Shown: one piece after another, positions 1 through 7,281 of the stretch
Layout of the letters: every line of letters begins with the position of its first letter
Position numbering within the stretch: the stretch's first letter is position 1
NCBI GenBank assembly: GCA_045133915.1
Contig: JBGUUX010000022.1
Span: 1-34,985 of the forward strand
From: RGIG7300 sp045133915
Lineage (GTDB): Bacteria > Bacillota > Clostridia > Oscillospirales > CAG-272
DNA: 34,985 nucleotides
Reading direction: 5' to 3'
Notes under the pieces: model-generated
Told to the model about the DNA's origin: nothing
Database searches by the model: none
What the model saw: the letters and a program-made list of their open reading frames with translations, nothing else
Made by a program: the position numbers and the translations under genes

Positions 1-278
1 TTCAGCCGTGTTTTATCTATAGTTCGTATCTGTTCAAGCAATATCACCGAGTCGCAGGCAAGACCGGCGTCGGTGTTTGTAACAGAGCATCTGACATCTA
101 TATGGGTAGGCAGTCTTGACTTGGTCATACGGCTGGTTATGGCAGCCGCGATGACGGTGGGGCTGTGACGGTTTCCCACGTCGTTCTGGACGATAAGTAC
201 GGGTCGCAAGCCTCCCTGCTCGCTGCCCACCACGGGACTGAGATCCGCGTAAAAGATGTCTCCTCGTTTAACGTTCAC
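1..278 (-). CDS. mazF: MazF/PemK-family endoribonuclease toxin (partial, 3' end outside window)
   Basis: The 92 visible residues begin VNVKRGDIFYADLSPVVGSE and continue with GGLRPVLIVQNDVGN and TVIAAAITSR, the conserved core of the MazF/PemK/EndoA family. These are ribosome-independent, sequence-specific mRNA endoribonucleases. The RGDIFYADL and RPVLIVQN blocks form the barrel and carry the active-site Arg. I chose the GTG at 278 because GGAG lies 10 nt upstream; another in-frame GTG at 287 sits almost on that GGAG. The C-terminal end lies beyond base 1. In Bacilli and Clostridia this gene usually follows an antitoxin or alr gene, but here the upstream neighbour is a small membrane protein gene and no MazE-like ORF is visible. 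Family assignment is firm; activity is inferred. Confidence 0.93.
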   Translation of the reverse strand, partial: MNVKRGDIFYADLSPVVGSEQGGLRPVLIVQNDVGNRHSPTVIAAAITSRMTKSRLPTHIDVRCSVTNTDAGLACDSVILLEQIRTIDKTRL

Positions 279-414
279 TTTTTTCACACTCCGTTTTCTT
301 GTTAAGGACTTGCCTTACATTCTTATATTTCCCACACACGGAAGTGTTTTAATCATCGGCGGAAAAGATTGAAGTTATAAACGCACGACAATTTTTTCCA
401 CCATTTACATTATA

Positions 415-645
415 TTATTTTTCCTGTTTTATGTGTACGTCGAGGAGCAGTGCTCCGCCAACTATCAGCATAACGGTAGCCGAAATATGCTCTATCATGG
501 TGTAAACGTTGCCTATAATAACGGCGCCGTTATTTACAGTACGGTATATGTCAAGCATTACAAAGAAATATGCCGCGATACATACAAGCATACCTGTATG
601 TAATATTTTTTTACTTAATGGGTTGAGTATATATCTTTCTTTCAT
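415..645 (-). CDS. Small two-helix membrane protein of unknown function
   Basis: This 76-residue protein begins MKERYILNPLSKK. It has two hydrophobic segments, about residues 18-35 (GMLVCIAAYFFVMLDIY) and 46-68 (YTMIEHISATVMLIVGGALLL), joined by a short polar loop with a positively charged N-terminus. A two-span inner membrane protein is predicted; I recognise no family. The ATG at 645 is preferred over a TTG at 651 because GGGAGG ends 8 nt upstream of it. That Shine-Dalgarno lies inside a perfect 10-bp inverted repeat (654-687), so translation may depend on RNA folding. The gene follows the regulator gene on the same strand and precedes mazF. Confidence 0.6.
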   Translation of the reverse strand: MKERYILNPLSKKILHTGMLVCIAAYFFVMLDIYRTVNNGAVIIGNVYTMIEHISATVMLIVGGALLLDVHIKQEK

Positions 646-653
646 AAACAAAA

Positions 654-687
654 CCTCCCGTAACTATGTTACCATACTTACGGGAGG
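654..687 (-). terminator. Hairpin acting as terminator and/or SD-sequestering element
   Basis: Perfect 10-bp arms (CCTCCCGTAA at 654-663 and TTACGGGAGG at 678-687) enclose a 14-nt loop. Read on the minus strand the stem is followed by TTTTGTTT, which fits an intrinsic terminator for the regulator gene ending at 712. The same 3' arm contains the GGGAGG ribosome binding site of the next gene (start at 645). Confidence 0.6.
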
Positions 688-711
688 ATTTCATTGATAA
701 ATATTTGGAAA

Positions 712-1239
712 TCAGAGCTTTATCATATACCCTTTTCCTCTGGCGGTGTAGATAAGCTTGACCCCAAAAGCCTCGTCCAGCTTATTTCTGAGATAGCTGA
801 TATAAACGCGGAGGGTGTTTTTGTCTGCGCCGTCAAAAAATTCCTTTGCCAGCTCGTCGGCACTTACGTAGCTGCCCTTTTTGGAATAAAGGTAGTACAG
901 TATACCGTGTTCAAGCTCGCTTAAAGAGATCTCTGCCCCTCTGTATACCGCATAGGCGGCAGTAGGCGAAACGTAGAGATCGTCGGATTTCTGTTGCTCT
1001 GTGTTTTTTGATTCGATAAGAGAAATAAGCTCCTCTATAGTGAAGGGGCGTACAAGGTCGGCACCCTCTTTACGGGAAAAGGTGACGGTGTTATAACTCC
1101 CCTTATGATCTGCTTCTATTAGCAGAAGGTCTGCTTTGCCGGTGTTTTTGTCTGAGGTCTTATAGCCTCGGTCACTAAGCTCAAGACAAAGCATCTCGGC
1201 ATATATTTTGTCGTTACATATGATATCTATTTGTTTCAT
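712..1239 (-). CDS. OmpR-like winged-helix regulator with degenerate receiver domain
   Basis: This 175-residue protein begins MKQIDIICNDKIYAEMLCLE. The C-terminal ~90 residues, with SLSELEHGILYYLYSK, NTLRVYISYLRNKLDEAF and IYTARGKGYMI, are a clear OmpR/PhoB-type winged-helix DNA-binding domain. The N-terminal part resembles a short receiver. The usual phospho-Asp position at the end of strand 3 (LLLIE) appears to be Glu, and the usual Lys-Pro is Arg-Pro (VRPF), so classic phosphorylation is doubtful. No histidine kinase is adjacent. I chose the ATG at 1239 because GGAG lies 8 nt upstream; the 24 codons upstream would be read from a hairpin-repeat region. The gene lies downstream of fba on the same strand and may be reached by readthrough. 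Target genes are unknown. Confidence 0.82.
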   Translation of the reverse strand: MKQIDIICNDKIYAEMLCLELSDRGYKTSDKNTGKADLLLIEADHKGSYNTVTFSRKEGADLVRPFTIEELISLIESKNTEQQKSDDLYVSPTAAYAVYRGAEISLSELEHGILYYLYSKKGSYVSADELAKEFFDGADKNTLRVYISYLRNKLDEAFGVKLIYTARGKGYMIKL

Positions 1240-1246
1240 ATTTCGC

Positions 1247-1356
1247 TCTCCGTAGGAGAATATCGCGTCCGAAGGACATATCGCTCCCCTTGGGGAATAT
1301 CGCAAATCCACAAGGTGGATTTATATCGCTGAAGCCGTCGCATTGCGACGGCTTCA
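1247..1356. repeat. Array of five hairpins separated by exact ATATCGC heptamers
   Basis: Five consecutive inverted repeats lie head to tail: 1247-1259, 1267-1277, 1285-1296, 1304-1322 and 1330-1356 (13-bp arms). Each of the first four is followed by ATATCGC, at 1260, 1278, 1297 and 1323. Stem sequences differ while the spacer is invariant. The array fills the gap between fba and the regulator gene; on the minus strand its last hairpin contains the regulator's GGAG ribosome binding site. Confidence 0.85.
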
Positions 1357-1376
1357 CATAGTTATGCTATATAAAA

Positions 1377-2336
1377 TTAAAGAGTATTCTCAGAACCAAG
1401 AACGTTCTTGATCTTGTGAGCAACCATCTTCTTAACCTCTGCACGAGCTACGGTGAGGTAGGTACGGGGGTCAAATACGCCGGGCTGTTCATTGAATACG
1501 CGTCTGATACCTGCGGTCATTGCAAGACGGATATCGGAGTCGATATTGATCTTACATACTGCAAGGGATGCAGCACGACGGAGCTGCTCTTCGGGAATAC
1601 CTACAGCGTCAGGAAGCTCGCCGCCGAGAGAGTTGATCTCGCGAACGTATTCCTGAGGAACGGAGGAAGCACCGTGAAGAACGATGGGGAAACCGGGGAT
1701 CTTCTTCTCGATCTCTTCGAGAATGTCAAAACGGAGCGGAGGGGGAACAAGGATACCCTCTTCGTTTCTTGTGCACTGTGCGGGTGTGAACTTGTATGCA
1801 CCGTGGGAGGTACCGATAGAGATAGCGAGAGAGTCAACGCCGGTCTTAGCAACGAACTCTTCAACCTCTTCGGGACGTGTATATGTGGAATCCTCTGCAA
1901 CAACGTCGTCTTCAACGCCTGCAAGAACACCAAGCTCACCCTCAACAACTACGCCGCGCTCGTGAGCGTACTCAACTACCTTCTTGGTAAGAGCGATGTT
2001 GTCCTCAAAAGAGTGGTGAGAGCCGTCGATCATAACGGAGGTAAAGCCGCCGTCGATACAAGCCTTACAGATCTCAAAGTCTGCACCGTGGTCAAGGTGA
2101 AGAGCGAGGTCGATGTCAGCATCCTTGATAGCTGCGTTAGCAAGAGCAATGAGGTATTCCTGCTTAGCGTACTTTCTTGCGCCTGCGGAAACCTGAAGAA
2201 CAACGGGAGACTTGAGCTCGCCTGCTGCCTCGGTGATAGCCTGAACTATCTCCATGTTATTGATGTTGAAAGCACCGATAGCGTAGCCGCCTTCGTAAGC
2301 CTTCTTGAACATTTCTTTTGTTGTAACTAAAGCCAT
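1377..2336 (-). CDS. fba: Class II fructose-bisphosphate aldolase
   Basis: The 319-residue protein begins MALVTTKEMFKKAYEGGYAI. It catalyses the zinc-dependent reversible cleavage of fructose 1,6-bisphosphate to glyceraldehyde 3-phosphate and dihydroxyacetone phosphate in the cytoplasm. Diagnostic motifs are present in order: HLDHG at 80-84 (catalytic Asp82, zinc His83), VEGELG, the zinc-ligand region GTSHGAYKF, and VLHGASSVP. Length is typical of the family. The ATG at 2336 has AGGAG 8 nt upstream; the in-frame ATG at 2354 lies before that site and is rejected. A promoter is visible at 2379-2407. The regulator gene follows after the hairpin array. Confidence 0.97.
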   Translation of the reverse strand: MALVTTKEMFKKAYEGGYAIGAFNINNMEIVQAITEAAGELKSPVVLQVSAGARKYAKQEYLIALANAAIKDADIDLALHLDHGADFEICKACIDGGFTSVMIDGSHHSFEDNIALTKKVVEYAHERGVVVEGELGVLAGVEDDVVAEDSTYTRPEEVEEFVAKTGVDSLAISIGTSHGAYKFTPAQCTRNEEGILVPPPLRFDILEEIEKKIPGFPIVLHGASSVPQEYVREINSLGGELPDAVGIPEEQLRRAASLAVCKINIDSDIRLAMTAGIRRVFNEQPGVFDPRTYLTVARAEVKKMVAHKIKNVLGSENTL

Positions 2337-2378
2337 GTTTATATCTCCTATCAAAATTATTTTTATTCGTACAAAGTC

Positions 2379-2407
2379 ATTTTACTATTTTTGTATTAAT
2401 AAATCAA
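2379..2407 (-). promoter_or_regulatory. Promoter of fba
   Basis: On the minus strand, TTGATT (2407-2402) and TAAAAT (2384-2379) are separated by 17 bp and lie about 43 bp upstream of the fba start. Confidence 0.6.
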
Positions 2408-2427
2408 GAGTTTTTACAAAATTTGTT

Positions 2428-5370
2428 TTATGCCTTTATTATAACCTTAAACTCGATATGCTTTTCGTCTACCTGATATTCTTCTGCAAGAACAGGTCCG
2501 CAAGAGTGTGAGCCGATACCAGACATCTTGTAGTCCAGACCTACAACGGTCTCCTTCATAGGCTTAAGGAGATGGTCGTGGGTGGTTTCGGTAAGCTGCC
2601 AGTCGGTAAAGTGCTTTGCCGAGAAGCTCATTCCCTCAGGTGCTATAAAGGTGAGTGTATCATCCTTTGATGCAAGGGTAGCGTAAACGGTGCCGTAGTG
2701 GCTGCCGTTTTCCTGAGGACGGATATAATGCTCAAAGTTCTTGTTAACGGTGGTCTTGTAGTAGCCCATCTGAGCTGCAAGACGCTTGTCAGAGTAGCTC
2801 TCCACGGGACCGTAACCAAAGTAGCTCATCTTCTCAAAGCCTTGGGCGGTCTTAAGCTTAAGACCGAATCTGGGAAGTGAGGGAACGTCCTCTGCTACGT
2901 CAGCGGACACGCTAACCTCAACAGAAGCGTCCGCATATACGGTGTAGGTCATCTCCGCCTTGAGAACGGGAGCCATGATGGGTGCACCCAGAGATACCTT
3001 TGCCTTAAATACCGTCTTTTCCTCGGTAGCTGCTACGATCTCTGCAGAGTAGCACTTCATTTCGCAGTAAGGAAGACCTCTATGCCACCAGGAGTGCTTA
3101 ACAACTCTGTCGTTGTCGATGGGAGCTCTCCAGATGTTGAGCTCAACGGGTGCAGAAAGCTGAGCCTTGCCGTTCTTGATTATGTTTTCAAGAACACCTT
3201 TATTCTTGTTGAATACAAATTTTACATCGCCTGCGGTAACTTCCATACAGTCACCGTCAAGGCTTGTGTTAAGACCCTCGCCCTTATGTTCAACCGCGAA
3301 GCTGTTACGGGCGTATTCAACCTGTGCGTGGCAAACCTCGTAACCGGAATCTGCCCAAGCCTCGTCTACGTTAGAAACAAAACAAAGGTCAAGGTATACG
3401 AACTCGCCTTCGGGAATGTTGAACTTATATGTAGCGTAATTTCTTGCAGGAATGTCAAGATCCACCTTGCCGCTGTACGCCTTTTTGCCGTTAACGGCAA
3501 CGGTGTACTTCATTGTAAGATCGTCTGCGTTGGTAAAGTATCTTCTGTTAAATACCTTAACGGTGCCGTCCTCGTTCTTTGTAACCTTAACGGGAGCGTA
3601 GACCTCTTTTGCTTCAAGCATACCTGTACTTACACGGCGGTCGGGATAAACCAGACCGTCAACACAGAAGTTGCCGTCGTTGGGGAAGTCACCAAAGTCG
3701 CCGCCGTAGGTAAAATTGCCCTTGTGCATTACAGAGTGGTCGGTGTATTCCCAGATACAGCCGCCCATAAAGCGAGGCTCCTCGTCTATCATATCCCAGT
3801 ATTCCTTAAGGTCACCGGGGCCGTTACCCATAGCGTGGCAGTATTCGCAGAGGAAGAGGGGCTGCTTGTATTTCTTGTTTGCAAGATACTTCTTAAGATC
3901 GGGGGTAGCGGTGTACATATGGCTCTCCATATCTACACAGTCGTCCTGTCTGCCTTCGTTCTGAGGTGTGTTTGCGCCCTCGTAGTGAATAAGGCGGGTG
4001 GGATCGTTGTCGCGGAGATACTTTGACATAGCCTTGTGGTTACAGCCAAAGCCGCTTTCGTTACCAAGAGACCACATAATGATGGAAGGATGGTTCTTGT
4101 CACGCTGATACATCTTGGTCAGACGCATCATGTACATGCCTTCCCATGCGGGATCGTCGGAGATAAGAGAACGGTTGCCTACAGCGTCAAAGCCGTGGGT
4201 CTCGATGTCAGCCTCGTCAACCACGTACATACCAACCTCGTCGCACATATCGTAGAAACGGGGATCGGAGGGGTAGTGACTTAAGCGGACGGTATTCATA
4301 TTGTGAGCCTTCATTATATAGAGGTCACACAGCATATGCTCGGGGGGAGTGGTATAACCAAGCTCGGGGTGGCTGTCGTGACGGTTAACGCCCATAAGCT
4401 TAATAGGCTGGCCGTTTACAAGCATTATTCCCTTCTTGATCTCAATACGGCGGACACCTATATTCTGCTTAATATACTCCTCACCGCATTTGAGGATAAG
4501 AGTGTAGAGATAGGGGTCTTCACTTGACCAGAGATTGGCGTTCTTGATATCAACAGAGATATTGTCCTCGGTAGTTCCCTTTGCAACAACGTTGCCTGCC
4601 ATATCAACAAGGGTATATTCTACGGTGCAGGGCTCGGAGGTCTCGATCTTGACCTCTACCTTACCGTTCTTAAACTTGTTGTCAGGCTCTGCCTTAACAG
4701 AGTAGTCAACGATATGAGCCTTTTCACGTACAAGCACGTATACGTCACGGAAGATACCCGACATACGCCACTTGTCCTGATCCTCAAGGTAGCTGCAAGC
4801 GCCCCACTTGAGAACAAGCACTTTAAAGGTATTCTTGCCGGGGAGCAGATAGTCGTTGATACGCATCTCGGTTGTGGTGTGAGCCGCCTGAGAATAAAGT
4901 GCAATATCGTCGTTTATCCACATATAGAAGCAGGAATCCACACCCTCAAAGTTGATAAAGAGATCCTTGTCAAGAATTTCCTCACGGGTGAACTCAAAAT
5001 CTCTTACGTAGAGACCGCAGGGGATATCATCGGGAACGTGAGGGGGATCTACGGGGAAGGGGTAGTTAAAGTTGGTATACTGAGGCTTGTCGTAGTTACG
5101 CTCGGTATAGGTCTGCCAGCAGCGGGGCACGGCGATCTTATCAAAGCCCTCGGTGGTAAACTTCTTGCCTCTGAAATCATAGATGTCAAGTATAGAGGGG
5201 AAGAACTTAAAATCCCACTCTCCGCACATATCGCGGTAGTATGCAGATTCTGTGCGTTCACCCTTAAGCGCCGCTTCTGCGGTGTGATAGGGTATGTAGT
5301 AAGCTCTTGACTTTACCGGATTCATCTCAAGCACGTCAAGAGACTTATGGTAATCAGCAAAAAATTTCAT
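2428..5370 (-). CDS. lacZ: GH2 beta-galactosidase (LacZ type)
   Basis: This 980-residue protein has the complete LacZ layout: N-terminal sugar-binding jelly roll, two immunoglobulin-like domains around a GH2 TIM barrel, and a C-terminal beta-sandwich (small chain). The acid/base Glu is E438 in WSLGNESGFG and the nucleophile is E509 in FLCEYCHAMGNGPGD. GVNRHDSHPELGY and VRLSHYPSDPRFYD are also typical. There is no signal peptide, so it should act in the cytoplasm on imported beta-galactosides, probably lactose or galactan fragments. The ATG at 5370 has GGAG 7 nt upstream. A strong terminator-like hairpin lies only 20 bp upstream of the start, between this gene and thuA, and I see no good promoter between them. 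Substrate preference cannot be read from the sequence. Confidence 0.96.
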   Translation of the reverse strand: MKFFADYHKSLDVLEMNPVKSRAYYIPYHTAEAALKGERTESAYYRDMCGEWDFKFFPSILDIYDFRGKKFTTEGFDKIAVPRCWQTYTERNYDKPQYTNFNYPFPVDPPHVPDDIPCGLYVRDFEFTREEILDKDLFINFEGVDSCFYMWINDDIALYSQAAHTTTEMRINDYLLPGKNTFKVLVLKWGACSYLEDQDKWRMSGIFRDVYVLVREKAHIVDYSVKAEPDNKFKNGKVEVKIETSEPCTVEYTLVDMAGNVVAKGTTEDNISVDIKNANLWSSEDPYLYTLILKCGEEYIKQNIGVRRIEIKKGIMLVNGQPIKLMGVNRHDSHPELGYTTPPEHMLCDLYIMKAHNMNTVRLSHYPSDPRFYDMCDEVGMYVVDEADIETHGFDAVGNRSLISDDPAWEGMYMMRLTKMYQRDKNHPSIIMWSLGNESGFGCNHKAMSKYLRDNDPTRLIHYEGANTPQNEGRQDDCVDMESHMYTATPDLKKYLANKKYKQPLFLCEYCHAMGNGPGDLKEYWDMIDEEPRFMGGCIWEYTDHSVMHKGNFTYGGDFGDFPNDGNFCVDGLVYPDRRVSTGMLEAKEVYAPVKVTKNEDGTVKVFNRRYFTNADDLTMKYTVAVNGKKAYSGKVDLDIPARNYATYKFNIPEGEFVYLDLCFVSNVDEAWADSGYEVCHAQVEYARNSFAVEHKGEGLNTSLDGDCMEVTAGDVKFVFNKNKGVLENIIKNGKAQLSAPVELNIWRAPIDNDRVVKHSWWHRGLPYCEMKCYSAEIVAATEEKTVFKAKVSLGAPIMAPVLKAEMTYTVYADASVEVSVSADVAEDVPSLPRFGLKLKTAQGFEKMSYFGYGPVESYSDKRLAAQMGYYKTTVNKNFEHYIRPQENGSHYGTVYATLASKDDTLTFIAPEGMSFSAKHFTDWQLTETTHDHLLKPMKETVVGLDYKMSGIGSHSCGPVLAEEYQVDEKHIEFKVIIKA

Positions 5371-5389
5371 TTTATATCTCCATATTCAA

Positions 5390-5419
5390 ATAAAAGGCAG
5401 TTTGAAAACTGCCTTTTAT
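5390..5419 (-). terminator. Terminator-like hairpin just upstream of lacZ
   Basis: A 14-bp inverted repeat (5390-5403 with 5406-5419) is followed on the minus strand by a T-containing stretch. It lies between thuA and lacZ, immediately before the lacZ ribosome binding site, so it could end thuA transcripts or attenuate lacZ. Confidence 0.6.
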
Positions 5420-5432
5420 AAATTAATCAGTT

Positions 5433-5601
5433 GATTTCTGCACCAAATGCAGAAATCCTTCCTTCATTCTGCATTGCGACAGTTTGCGTTCCGCAAACTC
5501 CTTGCATAATTCCACCAACCGTATCAGAGATACGGGGTGTCATGGATTTGCATTCTGTATTCTGCATTAGTATTTTGATTAAGGGACTTAATCAAAATAC
5601 T
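5433..5601. repeat. Cluster of intergenic hairpins with (YTGCATT) heptamers
   Basis: Four inverted repeats lie in the thuA-lacZ gap: 5433-5457 (10-bp arms), 5481-5499 (8 bp), 5519-5535 (7 bp) and 5569-5601 (15 bp, overlapping the thuA stop codon). Between them are tandem heptamers related to CTGCATT at 5462-5475 and 5548-5568. The 15-bp hairpin may serve as the thuA terminator, although no long T run follows it. Confidence 0.75.
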
Positions 5602-6337
5602 TGGGCTCAGCCATCTTAAGGAAGCCTTCGCCGGAGTAAGGACACTTGTTGATAACCTCTACCTTGGTAGGCTTAGCCCAACGAACAGCGTTTGTAAGGA
5701 TCTTCTGAACGTAGGGGTTGTAGTAAGAGGGGCAGTCCTCGTGACCGGGCTGGAAGTAGAAGATCTTACCAAGACCGCGGGTCCAGGTAGCGCCGGAACG
5801 GAAGATGTTGCCGTGCTCGTACCAGCCGCCGAAGATGAGATCGTCAGGCTTGGGAACGAAGAAGGGCTCGGAATAGAGCTCGTCAGCCTCAAGCTCAAAT
5901 GCCTTCGGGATACCCTCTGCAATAGGATGTGTAGGACAGAGATTCCAGATGATCTCCTTGATGCTTTCACCCCACTCAAGGTTACCTGTACAGCCAAGCA
6001 GCTTGCGGAAGGGCTTGGAATGATGAGCGGAATGAAGCCCGATAAAGCCCATACCGTCAACGTTAACACGGTTTACGATCTTGTCAACAAGCTCGTCCTT
6101 AACTTCCCAGTGGAAGCCGTGACCCCACCAAAGAAGAACGTCTGTGTTGTTGAGCACTTCATCGGGAAGACCCTGATCGGGATCGTCAAGACATACGATA
6201 CGAACGTCCATATCGTCGTTCTTGTCAAGGAACTCCTTAATTACAGCATGGATGCCGTTAGGATACATATCCTGCGCACCGCCGGGTTCTCTCTCGTGGC
6301 GGAACTCGTGCCACACCGTTACTCTGATTTTATCCAT
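5588..6337 (-). CDS. thuA: ThuA-like protein (trehalose-utilisation / class I glutamine amidotransferase-like fold)
   Basis: This 249-residue protein begins MDKIRVTVWHEFRHEREPGG and matches the ThuA family throughout: DVLLWWGHGFHWEV, GFIGLHSAHHSKPFRKLLG, GGWYEHGN and GKIFYFQPGHEDCPSYYNP. ThuA proteins have a flavodoxin/amidotransferase-like fold; in rhizobia ThuA acts with ThuB in trehalose catabolism by way of 3-keto sugars, but most homologues have no proven reaction. No signal peptide is present, so it is cytoplasmic. The ATG at 6337 has GGAGG 9 nt upstream and a promoter at 6375-6403. Being upstream of lacZ on the same strand suggests a role in disaccharide use. The gene name reflects family, not a shown function. 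Confidence 0.88.
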   Translation of the reverse strand: MDKIRVTVWHEFRHEREPGGAQDMYPNGIHAVIKEFLDKNDDMDVRIVCLDDPDQGLPDEVLNNTDVLLWWGHGFHWEVKDELVDKIVNRVNVDGMGFIGLHSAHHSKPFRKLLGCTGNLEWGESIKEIIWNLCPTHPIAEGIPKAFELEADELYSEPFFVPKPDDLIFGGWYEHGNIFRSGATWTRGLGKIFYFQPGHEDCPSYYNPYVQKILTNAVRWAKPTKVEVINKCPYSGEGFLKMAEPKYFD

Positions 6338-6374
6338 TTTATATTTCCTCCGAAATAATTAATTTCCGATGTTA

Positions 6375-6403
6375 ATTATGTCATAAAATAAGTATAAAGT
6401 CAA
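6375..6403 (-). promoter_or_regulatory. Promoter of thuA
   Basis: On the minus strand, TTGACT (6403-6398) and CATAAT (6380-6375) are spaced 17 bp apart, 38 bp upstream of the thuA start. It is back to back with the rsuA promoter, the two -35 boxes being 12 bp apart. Confidence 0.65.
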
Positions 6404-6415
6404 TACTTTATCCGC

Positions 6416-6444
6416 TTTACAATTCTGATTTTTTATGCTAAAAT
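6416..6444 (+). promoter_or_regulatory. Promoter of rsuA
   Basis: TTTACA (6416-6421) and TAAAAT (6439-6444) are spaced 17 bp apart. The predicted leader (~6451-6527) carries a 9-bp hairpin near 6453-6475 and the TTGCATT heptamers. Confidence 0.6.
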
Positions 6445-6484
6445 AAATGGAGCTTTTCGCTACAAGCGAAAAGCCACCTGAATT

Positions 6485-6512
6485 TTGCATTTTGCATTCT
6501 GCATTTTGCATT
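6485..6512 (+). repeat. Four tandem heptamers TTGCATT/CTGCATT
   Basis: Units TTGCATT, TTGCATT, CTGCATT and TTGCATT run without gaps in the rsuA leader. The same heptamer in the opposite orientation ends the rsuA reading frame at 7211-7238. Confidence 0.85.
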
Positions 6513-6527
6513 TCCGAAAGGACAGTT

Positions 6528-7244
6528 ATGAGATTAGATAAATTCTTATCCGAGACCAAGACCCTAAGCCGAAGCGAGGCGGGCAAAGCCGTAAAGCGAG
6601 GGGATATCACCGTCAATGGCGTGGTAGCAACTAAAGCGAATATGTCGGTTGAGACCACCGATATAATAGCTGTTCGAGGCAGGGTCATAGAGTACAGCGA
6701 GTTCAGATATATAATGCTCAATAAGCCCGAGGGCTACGTATCGGCAACAGACGATAAGTCTGCGCCCTACGTGACTCAGCTGCTCAGTGAGGAATTGCAG
6801 AAGTTTGAGCTTTTCCCCGTTGGCAGACTTGATAAATATACCGTGGGACTTATGATCCTCACCGACGACGGAAAGTTAGCGCATGATCTTCTTTCCCCAA
6901 AGCACCATGCCGAAAAGGTCTACCGCTTCCGCTGCGAAAAGCCCATCGAGCGTACCGACGAGCTTGAAGCGGGAGTACACATCGAGGGCGGATATCTCAC
7001 CAAGCCCTGTAAGGTCAAGGTCATTTCAGAATACGAGGCGGAAATAACCCTCACCGAGGGCAAATATCACCAGATAAAGCAGATGCTCGGTGCCGTTGGC
7101 AACAAAGTGGTATACCTTGAAAGAATAAGGTTTGCGGATATACCTCTTGATCCCTCACTCGCCCGAGGCGAGTGGCGTATGCTTACTTCCGAGGAAGTAA
7201 GCATACTGAGAATGCAGAATGCAAAATGCAGAATGCAGAATTAA
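6528..7244 (+). CDS. rsuA: RsuA/RluB-family pseudouridine synthase
   Basis: The 238-residue protein begins MRLDKFLSETKTLSRSEAGK. An S4 RNA-binding domain occupies about residues 1-48, followed by the catalytic domain with GRLDKYTVGLMILTDDG, where D102 is the catalytic Asp. KPEGYVSATDD and EGKYHQIKQMLGAVGN are conserved blocks. The family isomerises specific uridines in 16S or 23S rRNA; which site is modified cannot be decided here. The ATG at 6528 has AAGGA upstream; the longer ORF from 6447 would translate the TTGCATT repeats and is rejected. The last ~12 codons are made of the inverted heptamer array, so the natural C-terminus was probably rewritten by repeat insertion. A terminator follows at once. 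Confidence 0.93.
   Translation: MRLDKFLSETKTLSRSEAGKAVKRGDITVNGVVATKANMSVETTDIIAVRGRVIEYSEFRYIMLNKPEGYVSATDDKSAPYVTQLLSEELQKFELFPVGRLDKYTVGLMILTDDGKLAHDLLSPKHHAEKVYRFRCEKPIERTDELEAGVHIEGGYLTKPCKVKVISEYEAEITLTEGKYHQIKQMLGAVGNKVVYLERIRFADIPLDPSLARGEWRMLTSEEVSILRMQNAKCRMQN
7211..7238 (-). repeat. Inverted counterpart of the TTGCATT heptamer array
   Basis: Four gapless heptamers AATGCAG, AATGCAA, AATGCAG and AATGCAG form the 3' end of the rsuA frame. They are the reverse complement of the unit at 6485-6512, so rsuA is bracketed by inverted copies. Confidence 0.85.
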
Positions 7245-7246
7245 TG

Positions 7247-7281
7247 AAGGCTTTTGCCCGTGGGCAAAAGCCTTTGTTTTT
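7247..7281 (+). terminator. Terminator of rsuA
   Basis: A 13-bp stem (7247-7259 with 7262-7274) is followed by TTGTTTTTAT. It starts 3 nt after the rsuA stop codon. Confidence 0.88.

Noticed and set aside
1247..1356. CRISPR array
   Set aside because: The invariant part is only 7 bp and the variable parts are palindromes of 11-27 bp, unlike CRISPR repeats and spacers; no cas genes are nearby.
1416..2330. 304-codon plus-strand ORF opposite fba
   Set aside because: Cys/Val-rich translation without family resemblance; it is the antisense shadow of a confidently identified aldolase gene with biased codons.
3082..4026. 314-codon plus-strand ORF opposite lacZ
   Set aside because: Antisense shadow of the beta-galactosidase barrel; no ribosome binding site and no recognisable motifs.
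6395..6425. Catabolite control (cre) site near thuA
   Set aside because: The sequence around TGTAAAGCGGATAAA is one base out of register with the cre consensus and not palindromic enough to support.
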